Shown here: piece after piece, positions 1 to 12,600 of the stretch
Layout: each line of letters begins with the position of its first letter
How positions within the stretch are numbered: the first letter of the stretch is position 1
Source of the DNA: Diphasiastrum complanatum
Taxonomy: Eukaryota > Streptophyta > Lycopodiopsida > Lycopodiales > Lycopodiaceae
Length of the DNA: 64,000 bases
NCBI GenBank assembly: GCA_029204225.1
Contig: CM055103.1
Coordinates: 27,864,300 to 27,928,299 of the forward strand
Direction: 5' to 3'
Translations under genes and position numbers: made by a program
The notes under the pieces: model-generated
What the model saw: only the letters and a program-made list of their open reading frames with translations
Databases searched by the model: none
What the model was told of the DNA's origin: nothing

Positions 1-156
1 GCAATGGAGACTTTCTGAAACCATATGCACTCTTCTAGAACCTGATACTGATACAACAGCCAATCTGATAATACGGCTGAGTTCTTAAAACTGTTAAAAA
101 CTGCAAGAAGAATGCAGGTGAAATTATGGCTTCATATGCAGACAGCAAGACAGATT

Positions 157-644
157 CTAGGAATAATGGGCCACTTTCACTTCTTGCCATGTGCCAAATA
201 AGACTATGGTAGCTCTACCTGATAAGTCAATTGAACTTGAGTACTTCAACCCTAGATTAGATGCTTCTGCCATAAGCAATTCCCTGTCTTCTTTTCTCAA
301 CCATTGGGAGAATTTCAAAATGCCATGTATCCCTGAATTCTTATCAGTGGACACACAACCGCAAGATAAGCTTGACTTGCGGCTACAAAAATGAGCTGTA
401 TGAGATGAGAGCTCTTCTATAATCATACTAGCACTCTGCTGAGAGATTGAACTATTAGCATAATCATGAACCATGGACTTAAGAGCAGCAGACCAGATGG
501 GCTGAGCAAGTTTCAAAAACTCACAAAACACCTTAGCTGGAAGCAAGACTTTGCCTAAGTCTACCTCATTGGGAGCTCCTGTTCCATGGTAATCTGACCC
601 TCCCAGCTTTAGAAGATTGAATTCTTCAGCCATTTGAGTAAACT
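157..644 (-). CDS. PHP gene exon 5 (C-terminus)
   Basis: Begins after acceptor CTGTAG, completing a Glu codon, and reads EFTQMAEEFNLLKLGGSDYHG with the last ligands D317 and H319. About 140 further residues include GIHGILKFSQWL and end in KVAHYS before TAG at 157-159. The 3' UTR would lie at 1-156; no clear poly(A) signal was picked out. Confidence 0.85.
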
Positions 645-3600
645 CTACAGTAGAAAGGATGCATAAAACTTTTTCAGATGATATTGACCTGGTCCTAAGG
701 TTGTAGAACTAAAGTAATGGATAAAAATTTGCAAGTTTATAATCCCACACTTGCAGCCTTGTATGATACAATGTTCTTCGCAATAACTATGCTGCAAAAG
801 AAATGCTGAAGACCCCAAAAAGCTATAGGATAAACAGAATACAATATGAATCTATTAGACCTCACAGCCAAAAAAATTTGAGTCTGGTATCATACAAAGG
901 TAATACAAAAGATGGCATATCCCTAATGACTCATCCAGGATAGAAGATCTCAGACAGTAACACATACCGGAAATTTTCCCACTACTTTTGTGCGCCTCCA
1001 TAGCATGCAAACCAGCAGCTTTCAACCGCCGAACGAGGGGACGAGGGTTCTTTAGCGTCCACGGATGTGCCAAAGCTGCAACTCCTCCGGTATGACATAT
1101 CAGATGCACCACCTCTTCAGCAGGAATCTCATCGCCACTTTACACACCATTGAGAACTACTTGAGAATGTTAGGACAAGCTCTTTTGTTTATATTAGGAG
1201 TTATAATGTTCGCTATGATAATAGGAGCTCATTTCAACAAATAACTTTCATCTGTTCACCATATTGACCATCCATAGCATTAGATTGAGAAGTAGGGATT
1301 GCACATTACTTACAAAATTAGCACATAGGAGCTAAACTATAGTGTCATAGATACCTGGCATAAGCAGGCCCACCATCATGAAGATACTTCTTGTAAGCGT
1401 GCTGCAAACTCTGCACATGTCCTGCCTCCAGTAATGCACGTGCTACATGAGGTCTTCCCGGAGCCCCACCATCTCCAACAAGTTCCATAACATGCTCCCA
1501 ATTAACAGGTTTGTTTAAATACTGCAACTTCTTAACCATTGTTCGAGCTCTACTGAAACGTCCCTCACGTATCTTCCTAAGACTCTCTTCCAGACTTTTA
1601 CAATCTGAAGGACCACAACAACCGTAGTAGGCAAGGATGTGCACTGATTCACCATCAGAATCGCCCCCATCTCTACAAGTAACAGATTACTTTATCAAAA
1701 ATCTATGTTCGTACTTCGTAGTAAAAGTCTTACAAAAAAATGTTGTAAGACCATCAAACTAAAAGTTTATAGAAGCAAGCAGTTCCGCTGTGCGTAAACT
1801 TAAAATTTTAAGCTCCAACATTGAAACTGGCATGGCTATACAAATTGCATAAGTGGCAGTTAAGCGAACAAATATATCTTTTAATGAGTATGGGTACTGG
1901 AACATATCCAAATTTACAAATTTAATTTGAGAGCTCATTAATGTCCTTAGGTACCTTGTAAAGCTTTAAATTATATACGCATGCACCAAAACAGTCGAAA
2001 AATCTATATGGAATAAAAAACATATGAGAAAAAAATCTTGGACGGCAAGCATTACTTCTGAAATCTGGTCTCAGTATGAAAGCGTAAGTTGCTATTTGGG
2101 TTTTAAACGAATAGGAATGTCTCTTACTGCCGACTAAGAAATAAACAACAATCAGCGAGAAGAACTTAAGAAACTAAAACTAGCACCATGGACTTAAATT
2201 TGTAAACAAAATTTAGTAAGAAATAGACAATAGACAAAAAAACAAAACAAGCTCCTTAGCTCACCACTTTTCTGAGTTCTAATGTATCAAAAGCTAAAAT
2301 ACCAAAAACGAAGTCATTAGCATGTAGAACATTTTGTGATTTTCTTGAAAAAGTAACCTTTGTGGAGAAATGATTACTGCATATTAAGCAAAATGCTAAA
2401 TATTTGAAGAAATACGAGGAATAGACAAAATGTTAACATTAACATATTCTAGTTGCATCCAATATCATCGTACAAACCTGGCCTAGTCATCATTATGAAA
2501 AAATTCAAAAAGCTGCACTTATCAGCTGTGCACAATTGAGTTCAAATGAGTATCTAGGATAGATTTCCCATATAAAGACATTACTGTCTTTGCTCAAAAG
2601 GCTGCCAAAATAAGGAAGATCAGAATCTAAAAATCATCAATTTATCTTCTTGCATGGCTTAGCTACTATAGCTAAATAAGATGGGGAAATGTACGTGAGG
2701 AAGCCAATCTTGAATAATTCCAATCCAGAGGAGAAAAGGTTAACTTTGTAAATGAATGGCATACTTAGTAGCCCTAAATACTTATTCTTCGTAGGAGGAA
2801 CAAATCACGCAGAGAAATATGTGGAAAAGAAAGTGAACCCAAAAACGTTATGTCTAGGATATTACCCAACATAACCTGTATAGAAAGATTTCTGCCAACG
2901 TCTTAAACTTAAGCTATAATTCTAACACTCTCCCTAAAGCTTAAGTCTACTTTCAATATCACAAAAAAAAATACATTCCTAAACATTTCAAACTTTTCAT
3001 TACTTAAATTTTTTTAAGAACATCAACTAACTGTTCAACAGTACTACAATGTACCACCTAAACATCATTGCTAAACACAAGTTCATGTAGAAAGTGATAC
3101 TTGATCTCTATGTTTAATTCTAGCATGATAAACAGGATTGATCACAAGTTGTTTACCACTCTGGCTATCACATAAAATGATGTTCCCAAAGTCCTGCTGA
3201 AGTCCAATCTCTACTAGCAACTGGCGTAACCAAGCAACTTCTTGTACAACACTTCCTAAAGCTTTATACTCAACTTCAGTAGTATATGAAGTCATTGTAT
3301 TCTGCTTCTTACTGGACCATAAAAAGCAACCATTACCAATACCCTGAAGTAGAGCACCTGTAATCCATGTTGTCACCCCAATCTGCATCAACGTAGCCTC
3401 AAGCTTCACATGGTTACCATCACGGGAATAGAAGAAGCAAAATTTTGCCGTACCCTTGACATATCTAGGAACGCGCTTTCCAATGTGACTGCTTTGGCGT
3501 ATGCATGAATTGACTTACTAGACCCACAACATAACAAATATCCAGTCAGTAGTAGTGAGATAGATAAGACTTCCCACTAGAGAACAAAACTTAGTAGCAT

Positions 3601-6600
3601 TAAAGGATTCGCTATCATCAAACTTTGAGAGTTTTACACCAACCTCAATAGGAGTAGATGATACCTTGCTATCCTCCATGCGAAATCTCTTGAGTAACTC
3701 ACCGACATGCTTTGTTTGAGTAATTGCAACTCCCTGATCACCTTGCCAACCTTCCACACCTAAGTAGTAAGGCATCATGTCAAATTCCCTACGGAAATTT
3801 GATTTGACTTCTTTCACCAGATTATTATCACTACTAGCAATGATAAGACCATCAACATAAAGTACTTTCAAGAGTATAGAACCATCATTGTTAAGAGTGT
3901 ATAAGTTACAATCCAATGAAGTTATGAAATACTCGTCAAAGCATCCATACCAAGCACGAGGAGCCTGCTTCAAGCCATACAAGGTCTTAGGTAATTTACA
4001 TACCTTGTTCTCCCCTCCCTGGATCACAAAGCCATCGGGTTGTGCCATATATATTTCTTCATCCAAAATGCCCTTAAGAAATGTAGATTTAATGTCCATT
4101 TGATGAACTTTCCATCCAAACTTAGCTGCTAAGGCAAACAAGAGACTTAAAGTAGTCCATTTCGCACCAAGTGCAAATGTCTCTTCATACTCTATCCCTT
4201 TACTTTGAGCTTAGCCTTTAACAACTAGTCTTGCCTTTGTATTTGGTAATAGATCCATCTAAATAATATTCAATTCTATACACCACTTACTACCAACAGG
4301 TTTCCTACTTGTAGGGAGATCCACAAGTTCTCAGATGTTGTGCTGTTGGATGGATTCTATCTTGTTTTCCATCACCTTTTGCCAAACTTTGCTCTCCTTC
4401 ACTTCATGGGAATTCTTTTCCGTCATGAGAGCATAGTTTACCTAGAACCTTTCTAAAGGTCTTTGCTCTCTCATGGATTTTCTTATTCTCCTTCTTGACT
4501 AGTAAATGGTACTTCTTTTGCACCCTCTTGTACCAACTTCTCGTACATTTTGGCACTTTATATTGAGGTGATATGCTCCTTGGTGTCCCAAGGAACATTC
4601 TCCTTTTTCTTTTTTCACCTGCCAATTGCGTGTTCAATCGGGGATATTCATCATGATTTGCCATTGTTATTGGCGCATCATCCATCCTAAACTCCCGATT
4701 AGATGAATCATCCTGCTTTGCAGCCTCTCCATCCTCAATAGCTTCGTCTACAAACCTTCAAAATTTGGTAAGAGGTCTTGTTTGCTCTTGGGTATTTGGC
4801 AACCTTCATCATCGTAGTAACCGTGCACTTCATAAAAAATGACATCATGCGATATGATGGTCTTCCTAGATTTTGGATCGCAACACCTGTAGGTCTTGAC
4901 TCTATCATCATACCCAACAAAGATGGCTTTTTTTAAGGACTTTACATTCAGCTTCTTTCTTGTCTCATCAGGTATATGCACAAAGGCCTTGCATCCAAAC
5001 ACCTTCAAACCAGGTAGCTTGGGTTTGACACCTGTGAATGCCTAATATAGTGACATTTGGAATTGTAAATGTAGGACTTCGATTTTGAAAAAAAAATTAC
5101 AGTGTTGCATGCACCCCCCCAATAACAATCTGATAGTTTCATGAACTTCAACATGGATCTAGCACTCTCCACAATTGTTCTATTCTTACTACACCATTGT
5201 TTTGTGCATATAGGATTGAGTGAACTGACTTTCAATTTCATGTTATTCACAGAAGTCATTTATTAGGATCCACTCTAGGATCGTTAGTTTTCAGCAAACA
5301 GTTGGAATCCTCTTCTTTATTTCCACCCAACCATAGCCACTAAAGATAGTAGCTCCCCCGAGCAGCCACAAGAATAATGGAGTTCCCCTTCGCCTAGCTT
5401 CTCCAAATCCACCTCCTACTAGAGTCCCATACCACCAGCATGAGGGGGAAGAAGAGAGAGCTCTCCTCACCAATCTAGCCAAGAGCAAAATGATGCTCTC
5501 TCCACGCCTGTTGTAAAGCTGACTCAGGTGCACCCAACGTGCCCTGTAAGACTCTAAGGGGTGACACTCCCTGAGGTCCCAGAGCAAGTTAGAACGTCAA
5601 GGACTGAGCCTCCGACCTGTGGTGAGCCAGTCAAGTAGTCACAAGTCATGAGCTAGCTCTGGGGCTCGAGTCATGGCCTAGTCAGGAAGCAAGTTGATTC
5701 TGCCACCGGAACGGCTCCCGGGACCCATGTCTGGGAGCCAGATTGATTCTGCCAGGCTTGCCAGGCTTAATCAGCAAAATAAAAACTAAGTCCCAAAAAG
5801 CGTGCTTTACCAGAAAGCACTATGTTTCAGAACAGAGGGGGTGCGCCGAATCACAGCAGAACTATAGGGGGAGTCCGGCAGACATAAACTTGGGCAGCTC
5901 AACCAGTGCCAGGAATCCAGTCGCCAGGTCTCAGCTCCCTCTACCAGCACGAGCCAGGCACAATGCCCAGCACGTGTTGGTGGCCCCGAGACCGGTCAGT
6001 CTATGTATGAATGTAACCTCTTCCAAATCTAATAAAGTTGATCCTTGGAGATGATTACCATTTCGGTTTCGCCTCCGGGACTGGTCCAAGTGGAAGGACC
6101 CTTACTACAACCTTTCCGCGTCGCTGGCGCCTAAGGGTCCCTGTCATCGACATGGGGCTTGCCGCTATGCCAATTGGTCAGTTTGGCGACCACTATGCCT
6201 TGGGTTTCATGTGTGGCTTGTCTTTGCCTTTGGTTACCTTTTGGGGACGGATTCTGAGTTGGCTTTCGGGTTGGTTGGGATTCCAGTTTTCTTAAGTCTG
6301 AATGGTTAAGCTTGTTACGTTTCTGAGTTGGCTTTTACGTAAGTGCATGATGGATGAATGTTAGACTTAAGCGCGTGTTGGGGAAACCGCTCAAGTCCCA
6401 GCGCCCTTTGAGGCGCCGGCGCAACATGTGGTATCAGAGCCGACTAGCCGGTCAGCTACGCAAGTCTCACAGGGATGGCCACGTTTTGGGATTTGTCAGG
6501 ACAACCGTTGCGCAAGGTGCTGCCCACAGTGTAAGCACGGGTGCGTCCACGGTCGGGGTGGTCGGCAGAACGGGGGACTTGATGAGTCAAAGTGCTGCCC

Positions 6601-9600
6601 TCGAGGTGTAAGCACGGTCAGTTCTCGCAGTTCGGGCCTGGCGATGTCTGCACGTAGGACGGATGAGGCAAAGTGCTGCCTAGGTAGGTGAAAGCACGGT
6701 CTGTACCTTGTGGGGTGCGGGGCGACATATTCGAACTGTACGGGTTAACCATTGATACAGAGATGCTGCTCGAATTCGGGTGTAAAGCACGGGTGGTTAG
6801 CTGCCGGTGCGGGATAGCTGCCGATCGTTTAGCTATAAGGGCTATCGACCAAAAAGTGGTGGGGCGTGACTGAGGCAATGTGCTGCTTAATGGTGAAAGC
6901 ACGGATGGTTGGATGGATGTTTCCCCGTGGGCTAATTCTGTGATAGATCTGTGTGGGCGCGGCTAGGCAAAGATCCTACGTCCGGTCTCAAGGGGAATGT
7001 GACTTGAGAGGGATCCTCTGTTTAGCTTTGGTTGGTATGTTCGTTTGTGGTGTGCTTGCCTGGACCTGAATTATCTCTGACTACTTGTTTTGATCCAGGT
7101 GATCTGATCTAGTTGGGAGTTGTGAGAGGAGCTTACATTTATGAGTGGACGACGCACAAGTATGGAAAGGAGCTTCCATGGGGCAACCCCCAAGATTGGT
7201 TCAAGATTGTTATTCTTATCAGGAAAGATCGCGGGGAAGAAGTCAGATTTCATGATCGACTCCGGAGCTTCACATAACTATATCTCAAGGAGCGTAGTGG
7301 AACAATTCAGCTTGCCGACCAGGAATGTTACATCTACTCTCAAGGTAGAAACAGCGAAGGGAGCACTAGATGCAGACAAAGCGACATTGAACATCCCGGT
7401 GCAGATTGGAAGATGGAAGGCTAAACTTAGCTTTGTGATTTTAGAGATCGATGCCTTCGATGTGATTTTGGGCCTCCCTTGGTTAAATGAACACTGTATC
7501 GCAGTTTTGGGTAGGAGCTCAAACTTGGTCCTCTTGGATTATAAGGGACAAATCTGCGTGACAAAAGCCCTGCCCGGAGGAAATGCTAAGGATACCGATA
7601 TTGAACAAAATCTGGTTGCAGCATTAGTGATGAAAAGAATGGCGAAAGGGAAAAGGTCAAAGTGCTTTCTTTGCATCTGTCGAGAAGTCCCAGAAGGGAA
7701 AAGCGTGCGACAAGAAAACTTGCCAAAAGAAGTGGCAGATCTGTTAGAAGAATTTAGCGATGTGTTCCCGGAGGAACTCCCAGCTAAGCTACCTCCTCGA
7801 AGACCAGTGGACCATAAAATTGAGTTGGTACCAGGAACAGAGCCAACTTCACGAGCACCCTACAGAATGTCACAAGAAGAGTTGGCGGAACTGAAACGAC
7901 AAATTGGTGAACAATATATTTCAAGACATGGACACCGGAATGTGAAGCAGCGTTCCAAGAACTAAAACGACGGATCACTCAAGAACCCATCCTTTCCTTA
8001 CCGGACTTTAGCAAACCTTTTGAAATACATACAGATGCGTCGAACTTTGCTATTGGGGCCGTGCTGATGCAAGACGGAAAACCTGTTGCATATTTTTCAA
8101 AGAAATTGAGTGACGTAGAGCGACGATGGCCAACTCATGAAAAAGAAATGGTCGCAGTAGTTCAAGCAGTGGAGCATTGGAGACATTATGTGGCAGGAAA
8201 ACCCTTTAAGGCGTTCACTGATAATGTATCACTCAAGTACTTCTCATCCCAAGGTATGCTCACGCCAAAGCAAATGCGATGGCAAAACTTTCTCTCAAAA
8301 TTCAATATAGACATTTTACACACGGCGGGAAAGAACAATGTGGTGGCGGACGCACTAAGTAGACAGGAACACTTGATGGCAACAGTGAAAACTCAGGTGA
8401 CTGGCCTACTCCAAGAAATCAGGGAGAATTATGGTGTAGATGCGTTGGCGAAGGACTTAATGATCGAATTCTAGCTGGGAAAGCCTCATAAACATTTCAC
8501 TTGGAAAGATCAAATGGCTGTTTATAAACAACGCAGAGTATATGTCCCAGACAACATCAACCTGAGGAAGAAAGTCTTGCGAGAACATCATGACGTACTA
8601 GCCGCCGGGCATCCAGGGGTGAATCGTATGTATGAACTTCTCAAAAGAGGCTTCTATTGGCCAAGTATGTGGGCAGACGTTGAATCCTATGTGCAAACAT
8701 GCCCGACATGTCAACAAGTGAAGGTGGAACCGCTAGCTCCGGCTGGACTACTCCAACCATTACCGGTACCAGCATACCCATGGGATTCGGTGAGCATGGA
8801 TTTTATTGTTCAACTACCACGGTGCCAAGGATTCGACTCAATTTATGTGGTGGTTGACCGGTTTTCAAAGCAAGTTCATCTAGTACCAACTAAAAGTTCA
8901 GTGACAGCTGAAGAAGTGGCAAGGTTATTTTTCAAATGTGTTTTCAAATACCACGGCCTGCCTAGAACGATTATTTCTGACCGAGACACCAAGTTCGTCG
9001 GAAAGTTTTGGACTTGTCTATTTCGCCTCGTGGGAACCGGATTGAATTTCAGTACTGCATATCACCCTCAGACAGATGGGCAAACGGAGCGAGTCAATCG
9101 ACAGATTGAACAATATTACGAAATTATGTCGCTTGGGACCAATCCGATTGGGTCAACTACTTGGATATTCTCGAGTTTGCACATAACAACCAAGTGAACA
9201 GATCTACTGGAAGGGCACCCTTCGAGATAAGCAATGGTCGGCTACCGATTGTTCCAAGCTCTTTTCTTACAGGCGTGCAGGAAACACCAGTACCCACTGT
9301 AGAGGAATTCATCAATGAGTGGCACACAAAGCTGACAGAGGTGAAGGCATTTTTAGAGCAGTCACAAAGGAGTATGGCAGCTGACGTAAACCCACATCGA
9401 CGAGAACTGGAATTTGAGGAAGGTGATCAAGTATGGCTGAACACAAAGAACATTGCGTTACCAAAAGGTTTTTCTCATAAGTTCGCTCGACCTTATGCGG
9501 GACCATATTATGTCACCAAGAAGATCAACCCAATGGCTTACCGATTAGCGCTGCCATCCAGCTTGGATATACACAATGTGTTTCATATCTCATTACTCAA

Positions 9601-12600
9601 ACGGTACAAACCAGATGAGCGATTTGATCGGCAACACGAACTCCATCACCCACCAACGACACTTGATGATACGAAGAGGCAGCTTGTACCAGAACAAATA
9701 TTGACACATAGAAAGCGAACTGGCGTTCAACGTGAATATCTAGTGAAGTGGCTATGGGCTCCACTTATTGAGGCTTCTTGGGAGTACGAAGACAAACTTA
9801 AGGAGGGAGCCCCTGAAGTACTAGCAGATTATCTGCAGAAGAACCAACGCAATAGCCGTTTTCCCAGATCGGCACACAAAGCACTACCTGGCGGCATGCC
9901 TCTTACATAAACATTCATGGCCATTCTGAAGTTCAAGGAACTTCTCGGTATGTTTCTTAAGTTTGCCAATAAATCACTTGCAGCTTTACACAGGTTTTAC
10001 GTAAGTGAACTTTATCTACACTTTTCCTGTGCTACTGCCAATGTATTTTGTAATTCAAAGTTGTTAAGGCCGGTGAATTAAGCCCGTGCCATACGTCCTA
10101 CGTCTAGTTTGGACCTGATGAGGACATCAGCTTTTTCAAACGAGGGGAGGATGTTGTAAAGCTGACTCAGGTGCACCCAACGTGCCCTGTAAGACTCTAA
10201 GGGGTGACACTCCCTAAGGTCCCAGAGCAAGTTAGAACGTCAAGGACTGAGCCTCCGACCTGTGGTGAGCCAGTCAAGTAGTCACAAGTCATGAGCTAGC
10301 TCTGGAGCTCGAGTCATGGCCTAGTCAGGAAGCAAGTTGATTCTGCCACCGGAACGGCTCCTGGGACCCATGTCCGGGAGCCAGACTGATTCTGCCAGGC
10401 TTGCCAGGCTTAATCAGCAAAATAAAAACTAAGTCCCAAAAAGCGTGCTTTACCAGAAAGCACTATGTTTCAGAACAGAGGGGGTGCGCCGAATCACAGC
10501 AGAACTATAGGGGGAGTCCAGCAGACAGAAACTTGGGCAGCTCAACCAGCGCCAGGAATCCAGTCGCCAGGTCTCAGCTCCCTCTACCAGCACGAGCCAG
10601 GCACAATGCCCAGCACGTGTTGGTGGCCCCGAGACCGGTCAGTCTATGTATGAATGTAACCTCTTCCAAATCTAATAAAGTTGATCCTTGGGGATGATTA
10701 CCATTTCGGTTTCGCCTCCGGGACTGGTCCAAGTGGAAGGACCCTTACTACAACCTTTTTGCGTCGCTGGCGCCTAAGGGTCCCTGTTATCGACATGGGG
10801 CTTGCCGCTATGCCAATTGGTCAGGGCGACCACTATGCCTTGGGTTTCATGTGTGGCTTGTCTTTGCCTTTGGTTACCTTTTGGGGACGGATTCTGAGTT
10901 GGCTTTCGGGTTGGTTGGGATTCCAGTTTTCTTAAGTCTGAATGGTTAAGCTTGTTACGTTTCTGAGTTGGCTTTTTTAACTGCATGATGGATGAATGTT
11001 AGACTTAAGCGCGTGTTGGGGAAACCGCTCAAGTCCCAGCGCCCTTTGAGGCGCCGGCGCAACAACGCCCTCCTAGCCTTAATATAGAGAGGAGAGAAGG
11101 AATCTTCCTCATGCATGTGCACCTGCATGAGCTAGAGTGAGAGGGACTGCATGCATTTGGGTGCATGGGACCTTGGACCCTCCAAATGTAAAAATATCAC
11201 CTTAAGCCCCTTAACCTTGACATCCTCAAGGTTAATAATTATTATTCATCTTGGGCCTACTTGTGGCTTGTAGTTCCAAGTCCAACTTCATGGGTACTAG
11301 ACCTAGTTAAGTCTTATGTTAGGTTCCCTAGCCAATACCCCCTTGGTAAATTAGCCATCGAACTTTAGGTTCCTAACATCATTGAACTCATCCAAGGCAA
11401 ATGCACCACCGCTATCTAATTGCAAGAAGATTTCTAAAAAGTAAAAAAAAAACCGGTATGCAATCTGCACATACAAGTTGCTAGACAGCACCTGAGCTTG
11501 TCACTTGATGTCAATAACATGACTCAAGTGGTACGCAAGGTCAGATAGTGCACACCTAGATCGGAAGTCTCATAGCAGCTACACAATGGACATTTGAGAC
11601 ATGGATGGTAGCTAGGGGCATCAGTTCAAAACATTCAAATGGCCTAAACTGATCACAACTCTAGATGCTCTTCGAAACTACCTGAGACTTCTCTATGAGA
11701 TGGGCTATGGTGGTATGGGACACTATGGCTACCATCTAGTGGGTTGATCAAGGCTGTTGGTTGTGCTCAGGGGTGAACACGGTTATATGTTTTACAATTG
11801 GGTGGAGAATTCCATGTCCAAGTACTATACTAAATTTTTGTTAATTTATTGGATCTATGCTTGTGTGTATGCAAAGATTGGCAACAATAAATTTCAATGT
11901 TTGAACTTTAAAAATTAGCCCTTCAAACTCATTATTTCAAGATTGCAAGCCAATAATAATATATTGAAGTTACAACATGGTAGGAACTTGGAAGTGGATA
12001 TTAGCATATCGACAATATGACCTCCAAGTTCCTACGATGTTCGAACTTGTATGCTTTATGTTGGCTTGCAATCTTGAACTTACGAGTTTAGGGGCTCAAT
12101 TTTCAAAGTTCAAACATCAAAGTAACCATTGTCAATCCTTGCATACACTATGCAAGCCCTACCACTCGAGCTCATCACAGATCAGGCAACAAGGAGAGGG
12201 TACGAGCTCTAGTGCTCTCAGATACAAGGAGCCTGATGAGGAGGAAGTGGAGACCTCAGAGGATAAGAAATATGTTGAGGAAGAAGAGGATACTGATGAC
12301 GAGGGGGAAGAAAAGAGCTCCTGAGAAGCGAGGAAATGCTTTTGACAAACTCCTCCTACAATACTTCAAATGTATGTTTTCATTGACATGATGCCAGCGT
12401 ATTTTGGAAATCTCTACCTTTCAAATTGTGAATGATTGATCTCTTGATTCCAATTCAATAAAAAAAAAATGCAAAAGCACATTTAAACTTGAATGGGACA
12501 CTGGGCCCTGGCCAGCTAGGAAAGTTGAAGGAACCTAGAGGCTTGAAAAGGAGAACACCAACCCTTGGCCAACTTTTGCACTGATCTCAACGCCAGGAAT

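Larger units (their letters stand above)
5509..11064 (+). mobile_element. Ty3/gypsy chromodomain LTR retrotransposon, internally deleted
   Basis: Complete ends: 5' LTR 5509-6426, initiator-Met primer site 6429-6440, leader with five hairpins, broken pol 7141-9910, polypurine tract about 10142-10151, 3' LTR 10152-11064. LTRs start TGTTGTAAAGC and end GGCGCAACA. The 5-bp target duplication ACGCC flanks it. Gag and most of the RT domain are absent and pol has a stop and frame changes, so it cannot supply its own proteins. The LTRs differ by about a dozen substitutions and two small length changes over about 915 bp by eye, implying fairly recent insertion, presumably mobilised in trans. Confidence 0.93.
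1673..12562 (-). other. PHP gene intron 2, 10.9 kb, filled with transposons
   Basis: Between donor GTTGGT (exon 2) and acceptor TTGTAG (exon 3). It holds in plus-strand order: AT-rich DNA without genes (1673-2700), a decayed copia element (2700-5283), unassigned sequence (5284-5503), a chromodomain gypsy element (5509-11064), unassigned sequence (11070-11859), a long inverted repeat (11860-12156) and a short acidic-coding stretch (12180-12324) with no recognised identity. Confidence 0.8.

Noticed and set aside
6429-6440. Initiator-Met tRNA gene
   Set aside because: Only the 12-base primer complement is present, at the expected place after an LTR; there is no tRNA body.
6618-6902. 94-codon minus-strand frame and overlapping plus frames in the gypsy leader as gag
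   Set aside because: No capsid or zinc-knuckle pattern; they overlap the hairpin array and each other.
11977-12324. 115-codon frame ending in an acidic tail as a host gene
   Set aside because: Its first half is the right arm and loop of the inverted repeat; the acidic tail has no recognised family.
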